From JBNLBS01 sp050303415 (GTDB taxonomy: Bacteria > Pseudomonadota > Gammaproteobacteria > Methylococcales > Methylomonadaceae), in the NCBI GenBank assembly GCA_050303415.1, contig JBNLBS010000010.1, positions 1 through 64,000 of the forward strand: DNA of 64,000 bases. Reading direction: 5' to 3'. The notes under the pieces are model-generated. The model was not told the origin of the DNA. It saw nothing but the letters and a program-made list of their open reading frames with translations, and ran no database searches. Shown here one piece after another: positions 42,941 to 52,428 of this stretch. Within the stretch, counting starts at the first letter, position 1; each line of letters begins with the position of its first letter. A program made the translations under genes and the position numbers.

Positions 42941-43264
42941 CTAGTGATTGTCAGCAGGATTTTCTTTAAATACTGACCTTGCTTCCCAATATCTGGGTTT
43001 CCGACTGTTGTGCATAATTGCTACAACAAAAATTAAACTACCATCAGAACGATAAATTACAGAGAAAGGAAATTTACTAAGTAAAAATCTTCGGAACCCC
43101 TGGTGAAATTTTGGCCAAGTATCTGGGAACTCAATAATAGCTTGATAAGCTGATTCTAACTCAGATAAAAAATCATCGCCTAGCCCTTCAGCCTGGTTTT
43201 GATACCATTCGTATGCTGCCTTAACTTCAATGGCAACATCTGAGTGGAATATGAGATTAGGCAT
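42941..43264 (-). CDS. RelE/ParE-family toxin
   Basis: This 107-residue basic protein has the ParE fold pattern: EVKAAYEWYQNQAEGLGDDF, then FPDTWPKFHQGFRRFLLSKF, then VIYRSDGSLIFVVAIMHNSR. ParE toxins poison gyrase, and relatives cleave mRNA. It follows its antitoxin with an 8-bp overlap and is probably intact. It borders the TIR-SLATT operon. Confidence 0.9.
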   Translation of the reverse strand: MPNLIFHSDVAIEVKAAYEWYQNQAEGLGDDFLSELESAYQAIIEFPDTWPKFHQGFRRFLLSKFPFSVIYRSDGSLIFVVAIMHNSRKPRYWEARSVFKENPADNH

Positions 43265-43487
43265 TTTGCCCTTTTATCTCATTTTTAATTTTTTGCCATG
43301 AAACACCTTTCTCGGCTACAGATTTAAGTTCTAAATATCGCTTTTCTGCAAGATCTTTCCATGCTTCATCAACACCATCATCATGTTTGGATTCTAATGA
43401 AGCAATTAGGCAATGCGCTACGAGGGCCTTTTCATCAGAGGAAAGCCCTGCTATATCTTCAATAACTTGTTTAAATGTGGCTGACAT
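43257..43487 (-). CDS. Addiction module antitoxin (PF09720 type)
   Basis: A 76-residue acidic helical protein (IEDIAGLSSDEKALVAHCLI, then DEAWKDLAEKRYLELKSV), typical of the short antitoxins annotated as addiction module proteins that pair with ParE-like toxins. First gene of the pair. It binds and neutralises the toxin, and such pairs are usually autoregulated. Confidence 0.88.
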   Translation of the reverse strand: MSATFKQVIEDIAGLSSDEKALVAHCLIASLESKHDDGVDEAWKDLAEKRYLELKSVAEKGVSWQKIKNEIKGQNA

Positions 43488-43561
43488 GTAAGCTCCAGTA
43501 TTTCGATTAATTAAACTTCTGGTTTGTCTTGAGTCTAGCGACTAGTCTTTTATGAGTCAAT

Positions 43562-44542
43562 CTACTCTAGCGTTACTAAAACTTGTTCCAAATATTGCCA
43601 TTGCTCTTCATTCTCAGGCAAACCAAATCTCAAACTATCCGGCTGTTGAAATAGTCGGGTCAGGATGCCTTTACTGGCCATTTGTTGGTGTATGGCCTCG
43701 GCATGTTCAGTTTTGACCCATTGGAACAGCTCGCAGCCGCCGGTGGGTTGCAGGTTGTGTTCGGTTAATAGTTGTTGCAATTGCCGGCTTTGTGGGGGCA
43801 GTTTGGCTCTGGTTTGTTGTTGCCAGTTTTTATCATTTAATGCCTGAGTGGTGATATAGCGTGAAGGGTGGCTGATGCTCCAGGGACCGAGTTTTTCCTG
43901 CAGGTTGTTCAGCAGGTTTTCTGTACTGATCACAAAGCCGCAGCGGACACCGGCCAGGCCGAAAAATTTCCCCAGCGAGCGCAGGACAATCAGGCCGCCC
44001 TGAACCGGATGCGCGGACAGGCTGTTGCTTAGATTACAGTCGGCAAAGGCTTCGTCGATAATCAGCCAGCCGTTGTTCTGCCTTAGCATCTGGTGCCAGT
44101 TAAGCAGCTGCTCCCGGCTGAATGTTTGTCCGGTCGGGTTGTTCGGGTTGATTAAAATCAGTACCTCCAGTTCCGGTAGGCTGTCGTCTATTTCATCCGG
44201 CTGGAGATCTATTACCGAGTGGCCTGCTTTTTGCCAGTTGGCGGCATGCTCGGCATAAGCCGGGTGCAGTACCCCGACTTTGCCGGCGGAACGAAGCAAT
44301 GGCAAAGTCTGTATGGCGGCCTGGCTGCCGGCAACCGGCAAAATAGACGGGTTGCCATAGTATTCTTGCGCCGCCTCCAGCAAGCCGTCATCGTCTTCCG
44401 GCAGGCGTTGCCAGCATTCGGCCGGTATTGCCGGAATGGGCCAGCCGTTGGGGTTGATGCCGGTGGATAAATCCAGCCAGTCTTCCAGCGGGATATTGTA
44501 TTGTGCTGCTGCTGCGCGTAAATGGCCGCCGTGTTCAAGCAA
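43562..44542 (-). CDS. cobD: Threonine-phosphate decarboxylase
   Basis: PLP enzyme that makes (R)-1-aminopropan-2-ol phosphate, the linker of cobalamin. The 326 residues carry LEHGGHLR, the substrate loop DLSTGINPNG, NPNNPTGQ and the PLP lysine in RSLGKFFGLAG (type I aminotransferase fold). Also called cobC in Pseudomonas nomenclature. It overlaps cbiB by 8 bp, and its product is the substrate used by CbiB. Confidence 0.94.
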   Translation of the reverse strand: MLEHGGHLRAAAAQYNIPLEDWLDLSTGINPNGWPIPAIPAECWQRLPEDDDGLLEAAQEYYGNPSILPVAGSQAAIQTLPLLRSAGKVGVLHPAYAEHAANWQKAGHSVIDLQPDEIDDSLPELEVLILINPNNPTGQTFSREQLLNWHQMLRQNNGWLIIDEAFADCNLSNSLSAHPVQGGLIVLRSLGKFFGLAGVRCGFVISTENLLNNLQEKLGPWSISHPSRYITTQALNDKNWQQQTRAKLPPQSRQLQQLLTEHNLQPTGGCELFQWVKTEHAEAIHQQMASKGILTRLFQQPDSLRFGLPENEEQWQYLEQVLVTLE

Positions 44543-45452
44543 GGCTGTCTCCTAAAATGATAATGATTGTCCACAGGGTCAGGGTTGCTGTGATCAGCTG
44601 ATTGGCGCGGATAATATCTTTTTTGTCCGGATTGTGACTGCCGCCGAACAGGGGTTTGTGTTTTAATTTGCCGTGATATGTTGCGGCGCCACCGAGTTTT
44701 ATATTGAGCGCACCCGCGCCTGCGGTCATGACCGGCCCGCCGTTTGGACTTTCCAATAAATGCGCTTGGGTATGCCAGCAGTTCAGGGCGGTTTTGGTTT
44801 GCCCCAGCAGGGCATAGCTGAATGCTGTTAAACGGGCGGGCAGCCAGTTTAAAATATCGTCGAGTCGTGCGGTAACCATGCCAAAGTGTCTGTAGCGGGG
44901 GCTTTTATAGCCCCACATTGCATCCAGTGTATTGCATAAACGATAGGCGACCACGCCGGGCGCTCCGGCAATCACAAACCAGAACAGGGCGGCGAAGATC
45001 GCATCGGCGCCGTTTTCCAGCACCGATTCGATGCCGGCGCGGGTGACGGCCAGTTCATCCATTTGTTCGGTTTCCCGGCTGACGATCATGCTCACTTGCT
45101 GTCTGGCATTGTCAATATTATTAGTCTGTAAGGCATTATGCACTGCCAGCGCATGTTGTTTAAGGCTGTTGGGGGCAATGCACAGGTAGAGGATAATGGG
45201 GGATAATAACAAGTCGACAAAGGCTGGTCGGGTAACCAGCCAGGTTAGTACGGTTATCGGTAAAACAGCCAGCAATAAAGCAACAGTCCCCATTAATATT
45301 TGCTGTTCGGCACCGGCTTTTTCAGATGGGTGCAGCCTGTTTTCCAAAAATAAGGCAAAATGACCAAAGACAACCAGCGGATGGCCTTTTTTCGGTTCGC
45401 CCAGGCAATAATCCAGGACCAGCGCTATAGCTAAGGTGATTGAAACAGTCAT
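44535..45452 (-). CDS. cbiB: Adenosylcobinamide-phosphate synthase
   Basis: Integral membrane enzyme that attaches the aminopropanol phosphate to adenosylcobyric acid. 305 residues with several transmembrane helices and the conserved KSPRYRHFGMVTARLDDILN and SPNGGPVMTAGAGAL. Its partners are the neighbours: CobQ (divergent, 134 bp away) supplies cobyric acid and CobD the linker. No cobalamin riboswitch was seen in the divergent spacer. Confidence 0.94.
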   Translation of the reverse strand: MTVSITLAIALVLDYCLGEPKKGHPLVVFGHFALFLENRLHPSEKAGAEQQILMGTVALLLAVLPITVLTWLVTRPAFVDLLLSPIILYLCIAPNSLKQHALAVHNALQTNNIDNARQQVSMIVSRETEQMDELAVTRAGIESVLENGADAIFAALFWFVIAGAPGVVAYRLCNTLDAMWGYKSPRYRHFGMVTARLDDILNWLPARLTAFSYALLGQTKTALNCWHTQAHLLESPNGGPVMTAGAGALNIKLGGAATYHGKLKHKPLFGGSHNPDKKDIIRANQLITATLTLWTIIIILGDSLA

Positions 45453-45586
45453 TAAATGATAAAGTCGTTTTATAAATCGGTATTTATATTTTCCTTAATG
45501 CCTGTAGTTGTTCTGCAGACGGGGAAGATATAAAGGGAAAGGCACAATGCCATAATCTACAGTGGAATACAAGACAGCAACAAGAG

Positions 45587-47023
45587 ATGAGATTTAATAC
45601 ATTAATGGTTCAGGGCACAACGTCGGATGCCGGAAAAAGTGCGTTGGTTACCGGTTTATGCCGGTATTTTTATCGGCAGGGAATAAAAGTTGCGCCTTTT
45701 AAACCGCAGAATATGGCATTGAACAGCGCGGTGACTGTGGACGGTGGTGAGATTGGCCGCGCTCAGGCCGTGCAGGCGGCTGCCTGTAATTTGCCGTCAC
45801 ATACCGATATGAATCCGATTCTGTTAAAACCTAATAGCGATAAAACCGCGCAGGTGATAGTCCATGGCAAGGCGGTTAAAAATCTGGCGGCAGGTGAATA
45901 TCACAAGTACAAGCCGCTGGCGATGCAGGCGGTGCTGGAGTCTTATCAGCGCCTGAGTGATCAATATCAAATGGTGATCGTGGAAGGGGCCGGGAGTCCG
46001 GCGGAAATTAATCTGCGAGATGGCGATATTGCCAATATGGGTTTTGCCGAGGCGGTTGATTGCCCGGTTATTTTAGTCGCGGATATAGACCGGGGCGGGG
46101 TATTTGCCCATATTGTCGGCACCTTGGCCTTGTTGTCGGAAAGCGAGCGTAATAGGGTCGTGGGTTTTGTGATTAATCGTTTCCGTGGGGATATCGCCCT
46201 ATTGCAGCCGGGGCTGGACTGGTTGGAACAGGAAACCGGCAAGCCGGTGTTGGGCGTATTACCGTATTTGCATGATTTGTACCTGGAATCGGAGGATTCA
46301 CTGGTCAGCAAAACAAATCAGCACCGGGGCGATTTTAATATTGTGGTTCCGGCTTTGCCGAGGATCAGCAATCATACCGATTTTGATCCGTTGCAATTAA
46401 ACCAAGAAATAAACTTTCAATTTGTCAAAGAACCGCAGCAAGCTGAACAGGCCGACTTAATCATACTGCCGGGCAGTAAATCGGTGCGAGATGATATGGC
46501 TTGGGTAAAACAACAAGGCTGGGATGAATTTATTACCCGGCATTTGCGATATGGCGGCAAGGTGCTGGGTATCTGCGGCGGCTATCAAATGCTGGGCGAA
46601 AAGATTCATGACCCCGACGGCATAGAAGGTCTTCCCGGTTCCAGTGACGGTTTGGGATTGTTGCAATTGGAAACCACCTTGCAGGGCGAGAAACATCTGC
46701 GCCAGGTTTCAGGCGTGTTATTGGGTAGCAATGCGGAGATTAAGGGTTACGAAATCCATGCCGGTATTACCAGCGGCAGTGGCCTGAACCGGCCGATGAT
46801 TAAATTAACACAGGCAAACGATGGCGCGTATTCAGGCGATAATCAGGTGGCCGGAACCTACCTGCATGGTTTATTTGATCAACCGGAGGCGTGCCGAAGT
46901 TTATTAGACTGGGCAGGGTTCCGGACCGAAACGGCGGTGGATTTTGCCGCAAAAAGAGAGCAAGGCATCGATTTAATGGCCGATACGCTGGCCGAATATT
47001 TTGATTTTTCCGCCCTGGACTAA
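45587..47023 (+). CDS. cobQ: Cobyric acid synthase
   Basis: ATP- and glutamine-dependent amidation of adenosylcobyrinic acid a,c-diamide at four carboxyls. 478 residues: an N-terminal dethiobiotin-synthetase-like ATPase with GTTSDAGKSALVTGLCRY and KPQNMALNSAV, and a C-terminal class I amidotransferase with nucleophile Cys in LGICGGYQMLG and the His in GTYLHGLFD. Full length. It is read away from cbiB and cobD. Confidence 0.96.
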   Translation: MRFNTLMVQGTTSDAGKSALVTGLCRYFYRQGIKVAPFKPQNMALNSAVTVDGGEIGRAQAVQAAACNLPSHTDMNPILLKPNSDKTAQVIVHGKAVKNLAAGEYHKYKPLAMQAVLESYQRLSDQYQMVIVEGAGSPAEINLRDGDIANMGFAEAVDCPVILVADIDRGGVFAHIVGTLALLSESERNRVVGFVINRFRGDIALLQPGLDWLEQETGKPVLGVLPYLHDLYLESEDSLVSKTNQHRGDFNIVVPALPRISNHTDFDPLQLNQEINFQFVKEPQQAEQADLIILPGSKSVRDDMAWVKQQGWDEFITRHLRYGGKVLGICGGYQMLGEKIHDPDGIEGLPGSSDGLGLLQLETTLQGEKHLRQVSGVLLGSNAEIKGYEIHAGITSGSGLNRPMIKLTQANDGAYSGDNQVAGTYLHGLFDQPEACRSLLDWAGFRTETAVDFAAKREQGIDLMADTLAEYFDFSALD

Positions 47024-47081
47024 AGCAGCCGACTCATTGTCAATCGACACGCCCGGTTAGATGTTCAATGTGAATATTAAG

Positions 47082-47123
47082 CGGTTGATTCCGGGCAGGG
47101 TGAGCCGGCCTTGGAATCAACCG
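47082..47123. repeat. 11-bp inverted repeat between convergent genes
   Basis: CGGTTGATTCC (47082-47092) and GGAATCAACCG (47113-47123) pair around a 20-base GC-rich loop. It lacks a T run. It could slow transcription from either side. Confidence 0.5.
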
Positions 47124-47134
47124 TGCAGAATTAA

Positions 47135-47665
47135 TCAGTGAATATGTACTTCGCGTGATTTGTTTTTATCACTACGGACCAGCGCATATTTGTCCTGGTT
47201 GCCTTTTATAGCAGAGCCATCAGGCGGCGGCATAATAAGTGTACCTTCATCTTTAATAGGCAGTATGCGGATACTGCCATCCTTACGTGAGGTTAAGGTA
47301 ACGGTACGGGCGTTATCGTCCCAGATATATTTTCCCTTGTCATAATATTCCTTGTTGGAGGCCTGGGCATACTGGGTCACCAGCAGGTAATTCTGTTTGT
47401 TTTTTAACGACAGCGTCATCTTAATACCGGCACAGTTACTACATGGCAGATAGCCATAAAAAACACCGCGAAACTTCTGGCTATCGTCTACTGGTTGGTT
47501 ATGCTGTGAATGATCTTCTGATTGTCTGGCCTGGGCACGTGCTTTTTGAACATCACCCATAGCGGATTTGTCCGAATTAGCCATGACTGGAGTCATCGAA
47601 ACGAAAAGAAAGCCGAGTAATAGCAAGGTCAGCTTTTGTTTTAAAGATATTGTTAATGCTTTCAT
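47135..47665 (-). CDS. NlpE-like periplasmic protein
   Basis: The 176-residue protein has a signal peptide ending PVMA (about residue 29), a charged His/Gln-rich linker (EDHSQHNQPVDD), then an NlpE N-terminal-type domain with YGYLPCSNCAGIKMTLSL and LTSRKDGSIRILPI. NlpE is an outer-membrane lipoprotein that links copper and surface stress to Cpx signalling. This version has no lipobox cysteine and so is soluble in the periplasm. The CSNC pair is kept. The C terminus ends in HIH. Confidence 0.82.
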   Translation of the reverse strand: MKALTISLKQKLTLLLLGFLFVSMTPVMANSDKSAMGDVQKARAQARQSEDHSQHNQPVDDSQKFRGVFYGYLPCSNCAGIKMTLSLKNKQNYLLVTQYAQASNKEYYDKGKYIWDDNARTVTLTSRKDGSIRILPIKDEGTLIMPPPDGSAIKGNQDKYALVRSDKNKSREVHIH

Positions 47666-47945
47666 TGTATTATCACTTGTTAAGGGAAACGAATAATAGG
47701 GTTAGTATTTGACAAAGCGTTACGATAACCTCCGCAGGACATGTCAGGGGGCATTGTAAATCAAATTACGACAGCATATCTATCGCTCAATATAATATGA
47801 GAACTATTGTCGTTTTCGCTTGGGAATATGAGCGGGATGTTCAACTGCTGACAAGTCAGATTCTTATAGAAGACGAACCGATTTGGACCGTGACTTATCG
47901 CAATTTGCGGACTCTAGTTGAGCGTTTTGTAGGAAGAACTCGTAT

Positions 47946-48269
47946 TCATAGCAGGCTTCCAATAAACACGGGTATATAAAACCACCATGCAGTTCCAACA
48001 ACACTAAAGAACAAAAGTGGAAATAAAAAATTTACAAAATCGTTGAGCGGCGAATCGATTCCGGGTATTAGTTGTCTTCGTAATGGAAGAAAAGGCAAAT
48101 AGCACAAGGCGCTATACAGAAACCCCAGCGGAAAGTCGATAATGAAAAAATACATCCAAAACATAGGCCAATCAGATTCTTTCCCTGAAAGAATGGCAAC
48201 CACAACCAAAATAATTAGGCCAAGATGTAAACCCGCAAACAAGAAACCAATTAATATTGATATCGCCAA
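47946..48269 (-). CDS. Membrane protein of unknown function
   Basis: About 107 residues with three or four hydrophobic helices (roughly 4-27, 37-57, 80-96 and possibly the last 10). No family recognised. The start at 48269 has no strong ribosome site. A short opposite-strand frame (47797-47979) overlaps its end and is not supported. Confidence 0.5.
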   Translation of the reverse strand: MAISILIGFLFAGLHLGLIILVVVAILSGKESDWPMFWMYFFIIDFPLGFLYSALCYLPFLPLRRQLIPGIDSPLNDFVNFLFPLLFFSVVGTAWWFYIPVFIGSLL

Positions 48270-48474
48270 GTTAATATCTCTAACAAGTAATTATCCAGAC
48301 CTGTTTTTCATGCCTTGATTTGCTCTCAGTTGACAAAGTTTATCGTTGGTTTCAGATTCTCTAAACAAGTAAAGATGAATTTTGTGCGTAATAAATGAAT
48401 CCGGATAGCTCCAAACACTAAACAAATCGTAGCTAAATTTTGGGGCAACCACAAGGGATTACCCCTATGGTGTA

Positions 48475-49341
48475 TTATTTTTTCGTTGGCTCGTCCTTGG
48501 TATGGTTGCGAGCGTCCAGAATCGGAATATATTGGGCGATAAACAGGGCCGGGTCCACTTTGGTACGGTTTAGGTAAACATTCCAGTGCAGGTGAGGGCC
48601 GGTTACTCGGCCGGTTTCACCCACGGTGCCGAGAACATCGCCCTGTTGAACTGTTTGCCCCGGTTTGACATTGATTGTTGTCATATGAAAATAGCCGCTG
48701 ATCAGGCCCTGGCCGTGATCCAAGAATACGGTGTTGCCGTTATAGTAATAATTGCCGGTATCGATGACTTTGGCAGAAGCCGGGGCAACAATCGGTGTTC
48801 CGGCAGGCGCAGCAATATCCAGCCCGCTGTGCGGGTTTTTTGGCTGGTTGTTAAAAAAGCGTTTCAAGCCGAACAGGCTGCTTAAGCGGCCATCAACCGG
48901 CGGAATAAAGGTGGTGTCTATTTGTTCCTGCTCGGTCCAGGTTTTTAACGCTTTGCCGATGGGAATGCGGTCGGCTTTAATGCGTTTCAGGTCATCGGGA
49001 TTGGGGTTGACCATACGCTTGTTTTTGATGGTGATGTATTGCGCAGGATAGTCTTTATCAGCAATTTCAAAATTGATATTTGTTTGTTGGCCGGCTGCGT
49101 TTACCTGAATGCTGTGCCGGCCTACTTCGGCGGTTAATGGAATGCCGACCAGTGCCACCCAGTGATCATCATTAGACGTTACCAGTACCCGCTGATCATA
49201 AAAAGACACTTCCGGCATGGGCTGGTCCAGCTTGCCGATTTCGATTTGCACAATACCACCGGGAACGGCCAGTTGCTCGGGCAAGCTGTTGGCCCACACT
49301 GTCACAGGAAATAGCAATAAAAGCAGGATACGGTTAATCAT
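48475..49341 (-). CDS. M23-family murein endopeptidase-like protein
   Basis: About 288 residues: a signal peptide (ending TVWA), a beta-rich N-terminal region, and a LytM/M23 domain (about 160-270) whose zinc motif is complete: HSGLDIAAPAGTPI gives His and Asp, GPHLHW gives the last His, and HGQGLISGYFHM lies between. It is expected to cleave peptidoglycan cross-bridges. The start at 49341 overlaps the xseA stop by 8 bp with GAAGAG upstream. The TTG at 49356 is less likely. Confidence 0.93.
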   Translation of the reverse strand: MINRILLLLLFPVTVWANSLPEQLAVPGGIVQIEIGKLDQPMPEVSFYDQRVLVTSNDDHWVALVGIPLTAEVGRHSIQVNAAGQQTNINFEIADKDYPAQYITIKNKRMVNPNPDDLKRIKADRIPIGKALKTWTEQEQIDTTFIPPVDGRLSSLFGLKRFFNNQPKNPHSGLDIAAPAGTPIVAPASAKVIDTGNYYYNGNTVFLDHGQGLISGYFHMTTINVKPGQTVQQGDVLGTVGETGRVTGPHLHWNVYLNRTKVDPALFIAQYIPILDARNHTKDEPTKK

Positions 49342-50692
49342 GGTTAATCTCTTCAATAGTACTGATAAAGGAGCCTTGCGCCAGACGGGTTTTGACTTTA
49401 TCGCCGATAATTAATTGTCGGCTTGAATGAAGTACTTCATTCGATTCCGGCTTGCTGGCAATGGCATAGCCCCGGTTTAAGGTTGCCAGCGGGCTGACGG
49501 CATGTAAGGTCTGACTGGATAATGCCAGTTGTTGTTTGAGTTTGTCCAGTTTGTTGACGATGGCGGCATTTAAACGCTGGTTTAGGTGTTGCTGCTGCTG
49601 TTGATGGCGCTTTATCTTATTAACTGGATTGTAGGACCAGAGTTTGGCGCTTTGGGTATCCAGCCTGCCTTGCTGTACAGCTAAGTTTCTGCGTATCGAT
49701 TGCTGGAGCCTTAATTCCAGTTCATCCAGGCGTTGGGCATTGCGTTCCAGTTTCTGGCCCGGGTGTTGTTGTTGCAGGCGTTTAATGAGCCAGTCCAGTT
49801 TTTGTTTGGCATCGGCTTGCTTTTTTCTAAACTGCTGTATCAGATAGTTTTCATACGCCTGAAACTGCCCCAGCCATTCCTGTTGATCCGGGCTGGCATG
49901 TTCGGCGGCGGCCGATGGTGTCGGCGCCCGCAAGTCAGCAACAAAGTCGGCAATGGTAAAGTCTATTTCATGGCCGATACCTGAGATAACCGGAATACTG
50001 CAATCGGCAATGGCGTGGGCGACAATTTCTTCATTAAACGCCCATAAATCCTCCAGCGAACCACCGCCTCGAGCCAGCAGGATGACATCGCATTCCTGGC
50101 GCTGGTCTGCGGTTTGCAATGCCTGTGTAATTTCAAACTTGGCCTGTTCGCCCTGTACCGAAACAGGATAAATGATTACCGGAATGGCGGGGAAGCGCCG
50201 TCTTAATACCGTTAAAATGTCACGTATTGCCGCACCACTGGGTGAGGTGATAACTCCGATGCTTTTCGGCAGGATGGGAATGTTTTTTTTGATATCGACA
50301 TCAAACAAACCCTGGTCGGACAGTTTTTGTTTTAAGGCTTCAAAGGCCTGGCGCAAGGCGCCGTCACCGGCTTCCTCCATATTATCGACAATTAACTGAT
50401 AGTCACCTCTGGGTTCGTACAGGCTGACCTGTGCACTGACAATGACTTGTTGACCGTTTTCCGGGCTGAAGTTCAGTTTGCGTTGGTGCATTCTGAACAT
50501 GGCGCAGCGAACCTGTGCCGTGCTGTCTTTAAGGCTGAAATAAATATGTCCGGAGGATGGTCGGCTCAAATTGGAGATTTCGCCTTCAACTTTAAGGTTT
50601 AAAAAGTGATCGTTAAGCAATAGTTTTGCCGCGCGGTTTAATTGCGAAACGCTATAGATTGGTTGTTTGTCATTTGGCGGGGTAAGGTTCAT
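49334..50692 (-). CDS. xseA: Exodeoxyribonuclease VII large subunit
   Basis: The large subunit carries the catalytic centre of ExoVII, which degrades single-stranded DNA. The 452 residues have an N-terminal OB domain (YSVSQLNRAAKLLLNDHF, EGEISNLSRPSSGHIYFSLK), a catalytic region with GVITSPSGAAIRDIL, ARGGGSLEDLWAFNEE and SGIGHEIDFTIADFVAD, and a long coiled coil after residue 275. The small subunit gene xseB is not nearby. Confidence 0.96.
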   Translation of the reverse strand: MNLTPPNDKQPIYSVSQLNRAAKLLLNDHFLNLKVEGEISNLSRPSSGHIYFSLKDSTAQVRCAMFRMHQRKLNFSPENGQQVIVSAQVSLYEPRGDYQLIVDNMEEAGDGALRQAFEALKQKLSDQGLFDVDIKKNIPILPKSIGVITSPSGAAIRDILTVLRRRFPAIPVIIYPVSVQGEQAKFEITQALQTADQRQECDVILLARGGGSLEDLWAFNEEIVAHAIADCSIPVISGIGHEIDFTIADFVADLRAPTPSAAAEHASPDQQEWLGQFQAYENYLIQQFRKKQADAKQKLDWLIKRLQQQHPGQKLERNAQRLDELELRLQQSIRRNLAVQQGRLDTQSAKLWSYNPVNKIKRHQQQQQHLNQRLNAAIVNKLDKLKQQLALSSQTLHAVSPLATLNRGYAIASKPESNEVLHSSRQLIIGDKVKTRLAQGSFISTIEEINHD

Positions 50693-50783
50693 AAAAAGAA
50701 TTTTAACATGATAATTTTATATTCAGGATGTGTTCATGCCTCTGGGAGTAATTTGTAGTCAACCTTAATGAAAGGAGGTTGAT

Positions 50784-51296
50784 ATGAAAACTTCAATAGT
50801 AATGAGCGTAATCGCAGTTGTATTTTTTGTGCCAGCTGTTCAGGCGGATTATGACAGGCATGACTATTCAGCCCGGTCAGGTTATAACCCTTATTATGAT
50901 CAGATAGATCAGCGCCAACATCAACAGCAACACATGATTAACAAAGGTATTCGCAACGGTGAGTTAACGCATAGAGAAATAAACAAGTTGCACCGTAAAC
51001 AGGACAAGATTGCCCGCATGGAACAGCATTTTAAGCGTGATGGCTGGGTAAGCAGAAGAGAGCAGGAAATCCTTAACCGGAAATTAGATAAAACCCATCG
51101 CCTGATTAAGCGTTTAAAAAGAAATCATAAGGTAAGCCATACGCATCACTTTCGAGGTTATCCGGTTGCACCAAGAGTAAATTATGGTTACCCGGTCGTT
51201 CCAGGGGCTCGCTATGGCTATTCGTCGGGTTTTAGAGGCAATGACTTTTCTTTAAGAGTCGGTTCCAACAGTGCGGGCTTGTTTTTGCACTGGTGA
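50784..51296 (+). CDS. Exported His/Tyr/Arg-rich protein
   Basis: 170 residues with a signal peptide ending VQA (about residue 21). The mature part has a helical region with two similar units, NKGIRNGELTHREINKLHRK and FKRDGWVSRREQEILNRKLD. This matches a common but uncharacterised proteobacterial pattern (IRxGxLTxxE). The C terminus has Tyr/Gly/Pro repeats (GYPVAPRVNYGYPVVPGARY). AGGAGG precedes the ATG. It could bind metals or the cell wall. No function is claimed. Confidence 0.7.
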   Translation: MKTSIVMSVIAVVFFVPAVQADYDRHDYSARSGYNPYYDQIDQRQHQQQHMINKGIRNGELTHREINKLHRKQDKIARMEQHFKRDGWVSRREQEILNRKLDKTHRLIKRLKRNHKVSHTHHFRGYPVAPRVNYGYPVVPGARYGYSSGFRGNDFSLRVGSNSAGLFLHW

Positions 51297-52010
51297 TTAT
51301 TCTTTTTGTCGGCTTTCGCGTTCAACCTGCTGCATATATCGCTGTATGGTGGACTCGAAAGCCGGCTTAAGGTCAGTAAACTTACATCCTACCTTTTGCA
51401 GTTTGTCCGGTTTTTCCGGGTTGATAGGAAATTGATTACATATAGTAAAGGATACTTTTCCCTGGCCTTGTTCTTCAAGTACCAAGCGACAGTTTTCATA
51501 ATTTGAAGGTACTTTAAGAGGCTCGCTGGCCTTGCTTAAATCATACATCATGGAAAAACCCGACAGGCTGATATCGAAAAGTCTTAGCTTTACGCGTTTT
51601 TCCGGTTTCCATTCAAATTCACAATAGCTGGTTTTAGACAGAGGTGATTTGATCCGGTAAAACTTTCTGCGTTGTTCCCAATAGATGGAGTCGGGAATGG
51701 GCATAATAAAAGCGGGAGCGCCTTTAAAGTTTTTTATCGATATGTTTGAACAGGTAAAGTGAACTTTAATACCGGAAAAGTCAGTTTCAAACATAACATG
51801 AGGCAGTTTAACTAATTGTTTATTAAGATTCTCATTGGCGCCATAATCAAGCACCATCATGTTGCTTTTCGGGTCAACAGCAACAACGGCACTGATAAAC
51901 GATTGCTGTTCTACAATTACGCTGATCATTTGTTTATTTTTAATCAGCGATTTCAGCTTGCTGACGATGTCTTTTTTATTGCTGATAATAAAAGACTCTT
52001 TATCTGCCAT
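51297..52010 (-). CDS. YcgR-like PilZ protein
   Basis: About 237 residues with a YcgR N-terminal domain (1-110) followed by a PilZ domain (about 115-225) carrying the c-di-GMP motifs QRRKFYR and DISLSGFSM. YcgR proteins act as a brake on flagellar motors when c-di-GMP is high, but no flagellar genes are in this window. The ATG at 52010 is preferred over the TTG at 52031. The gene ends one base after the preceding plus-strand gene. Confidence 0.85.
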   Translation of the reverse strand: MADKESFIISNKKDIVSKLKSLIKNKQMISVIVEQQSFISAVVAVDPKSNMMVLDYGANENLNKQLVKLPHVMFETDFSGIKVHFTCSNISIKNFKGAPAFIMPIPDSIYWEQRRKFYRIKSPLSKTSYCEFEWKPEKRVKLRLFDISLSGFSMMYDLSKASEPLKVPSNYENCRLVLEEQGQGKVSFTICNQFPINPEKPDKLQKVGCKFTDLKPAFESTIQRYMQQVERESRQKE

Positions 52011-52104
52011 ATATAATTCTTTAACTTCCAAATATTAAAAAAATCGATAAATCTAGGTTAAAATAATAGCATTTTTTGGCCAATTGAGTGCTAGGAGATT
52101 TCAA

Positions 52105-52425
52105 ATGGGTTGGTTGTTTTTATTTGCTGCCGGTACGGTGGAAATTATTTTTGCGGTGAGTCTTAAATATAACGAAGGTTTTACCAAACTAATACCCAGT
52201 CTAGTCACCATGGCCTCGGGTGGTGGTAGTTTTTATTTATTAATGTTGGCAATTAAGACCTTACCTTTAGGCACGGCTTATGCCGTCTGGACTGGAATGG
52301 GCGCGGTCGGTGTTGCTATTTTGGGGATTATTTTGTTTAAAGAGTCTGTCGAATGGGTGCGCCTGATGTCGATTATGTTGGTTATAGCGGGTGTAGTTGG
52401 GCTTAAATTAACGCATGTTGATTGA
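52105..52425 (+). CDS. sugE: SMR-family exporter, SugE/Gdx type
   Basis: This 106-residue four-helix transporter of the small multidrug resistance family has the essential Glu in TM1 (GTVEIIFAVSLKY) and the TAYAVWTGMGAVGVAILGI segment of the SugE/Gdx subgroup, which exports guanidinium. AGGAG lies ahead of the ATG. A TTG at 52084 would lengthen it and is not favoured. No guanidine riboswitch structure was recognised in the short leader. The tusB-like gene follows by 3 bp. Confidence 0.88.
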   Translation: MGWLFLFAAGTVEIIFAVSLKYNEGFTKLIPSLVTMASGGGSFYLLMLAIKTLPLGTAYAVWTGMGAVGVAILGIILFKESVEWVRLMSIMLVIAGVVGLKLTHVD

Positions 52426-52428
52426 TCC

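Noticed and set aside
45453..45586. Possible cobalamin riboswitch between cbiB and cobQ
   Set aside because: The spacer is only 134 bp and lacks the B12-box and expected helices.
47797..47979. 60-codon plus-strand frame
   Set aside because: Starts without a ribosome site and overlaps the end of a more plausible minus-strand membrane gene. The peptide is not recognised.
52032..52104. Guanidine riboswitch before sugE
   Set aside because: The leader is short and AT-rich. No tandem ACGR hairpins or ykkC-type core was found.
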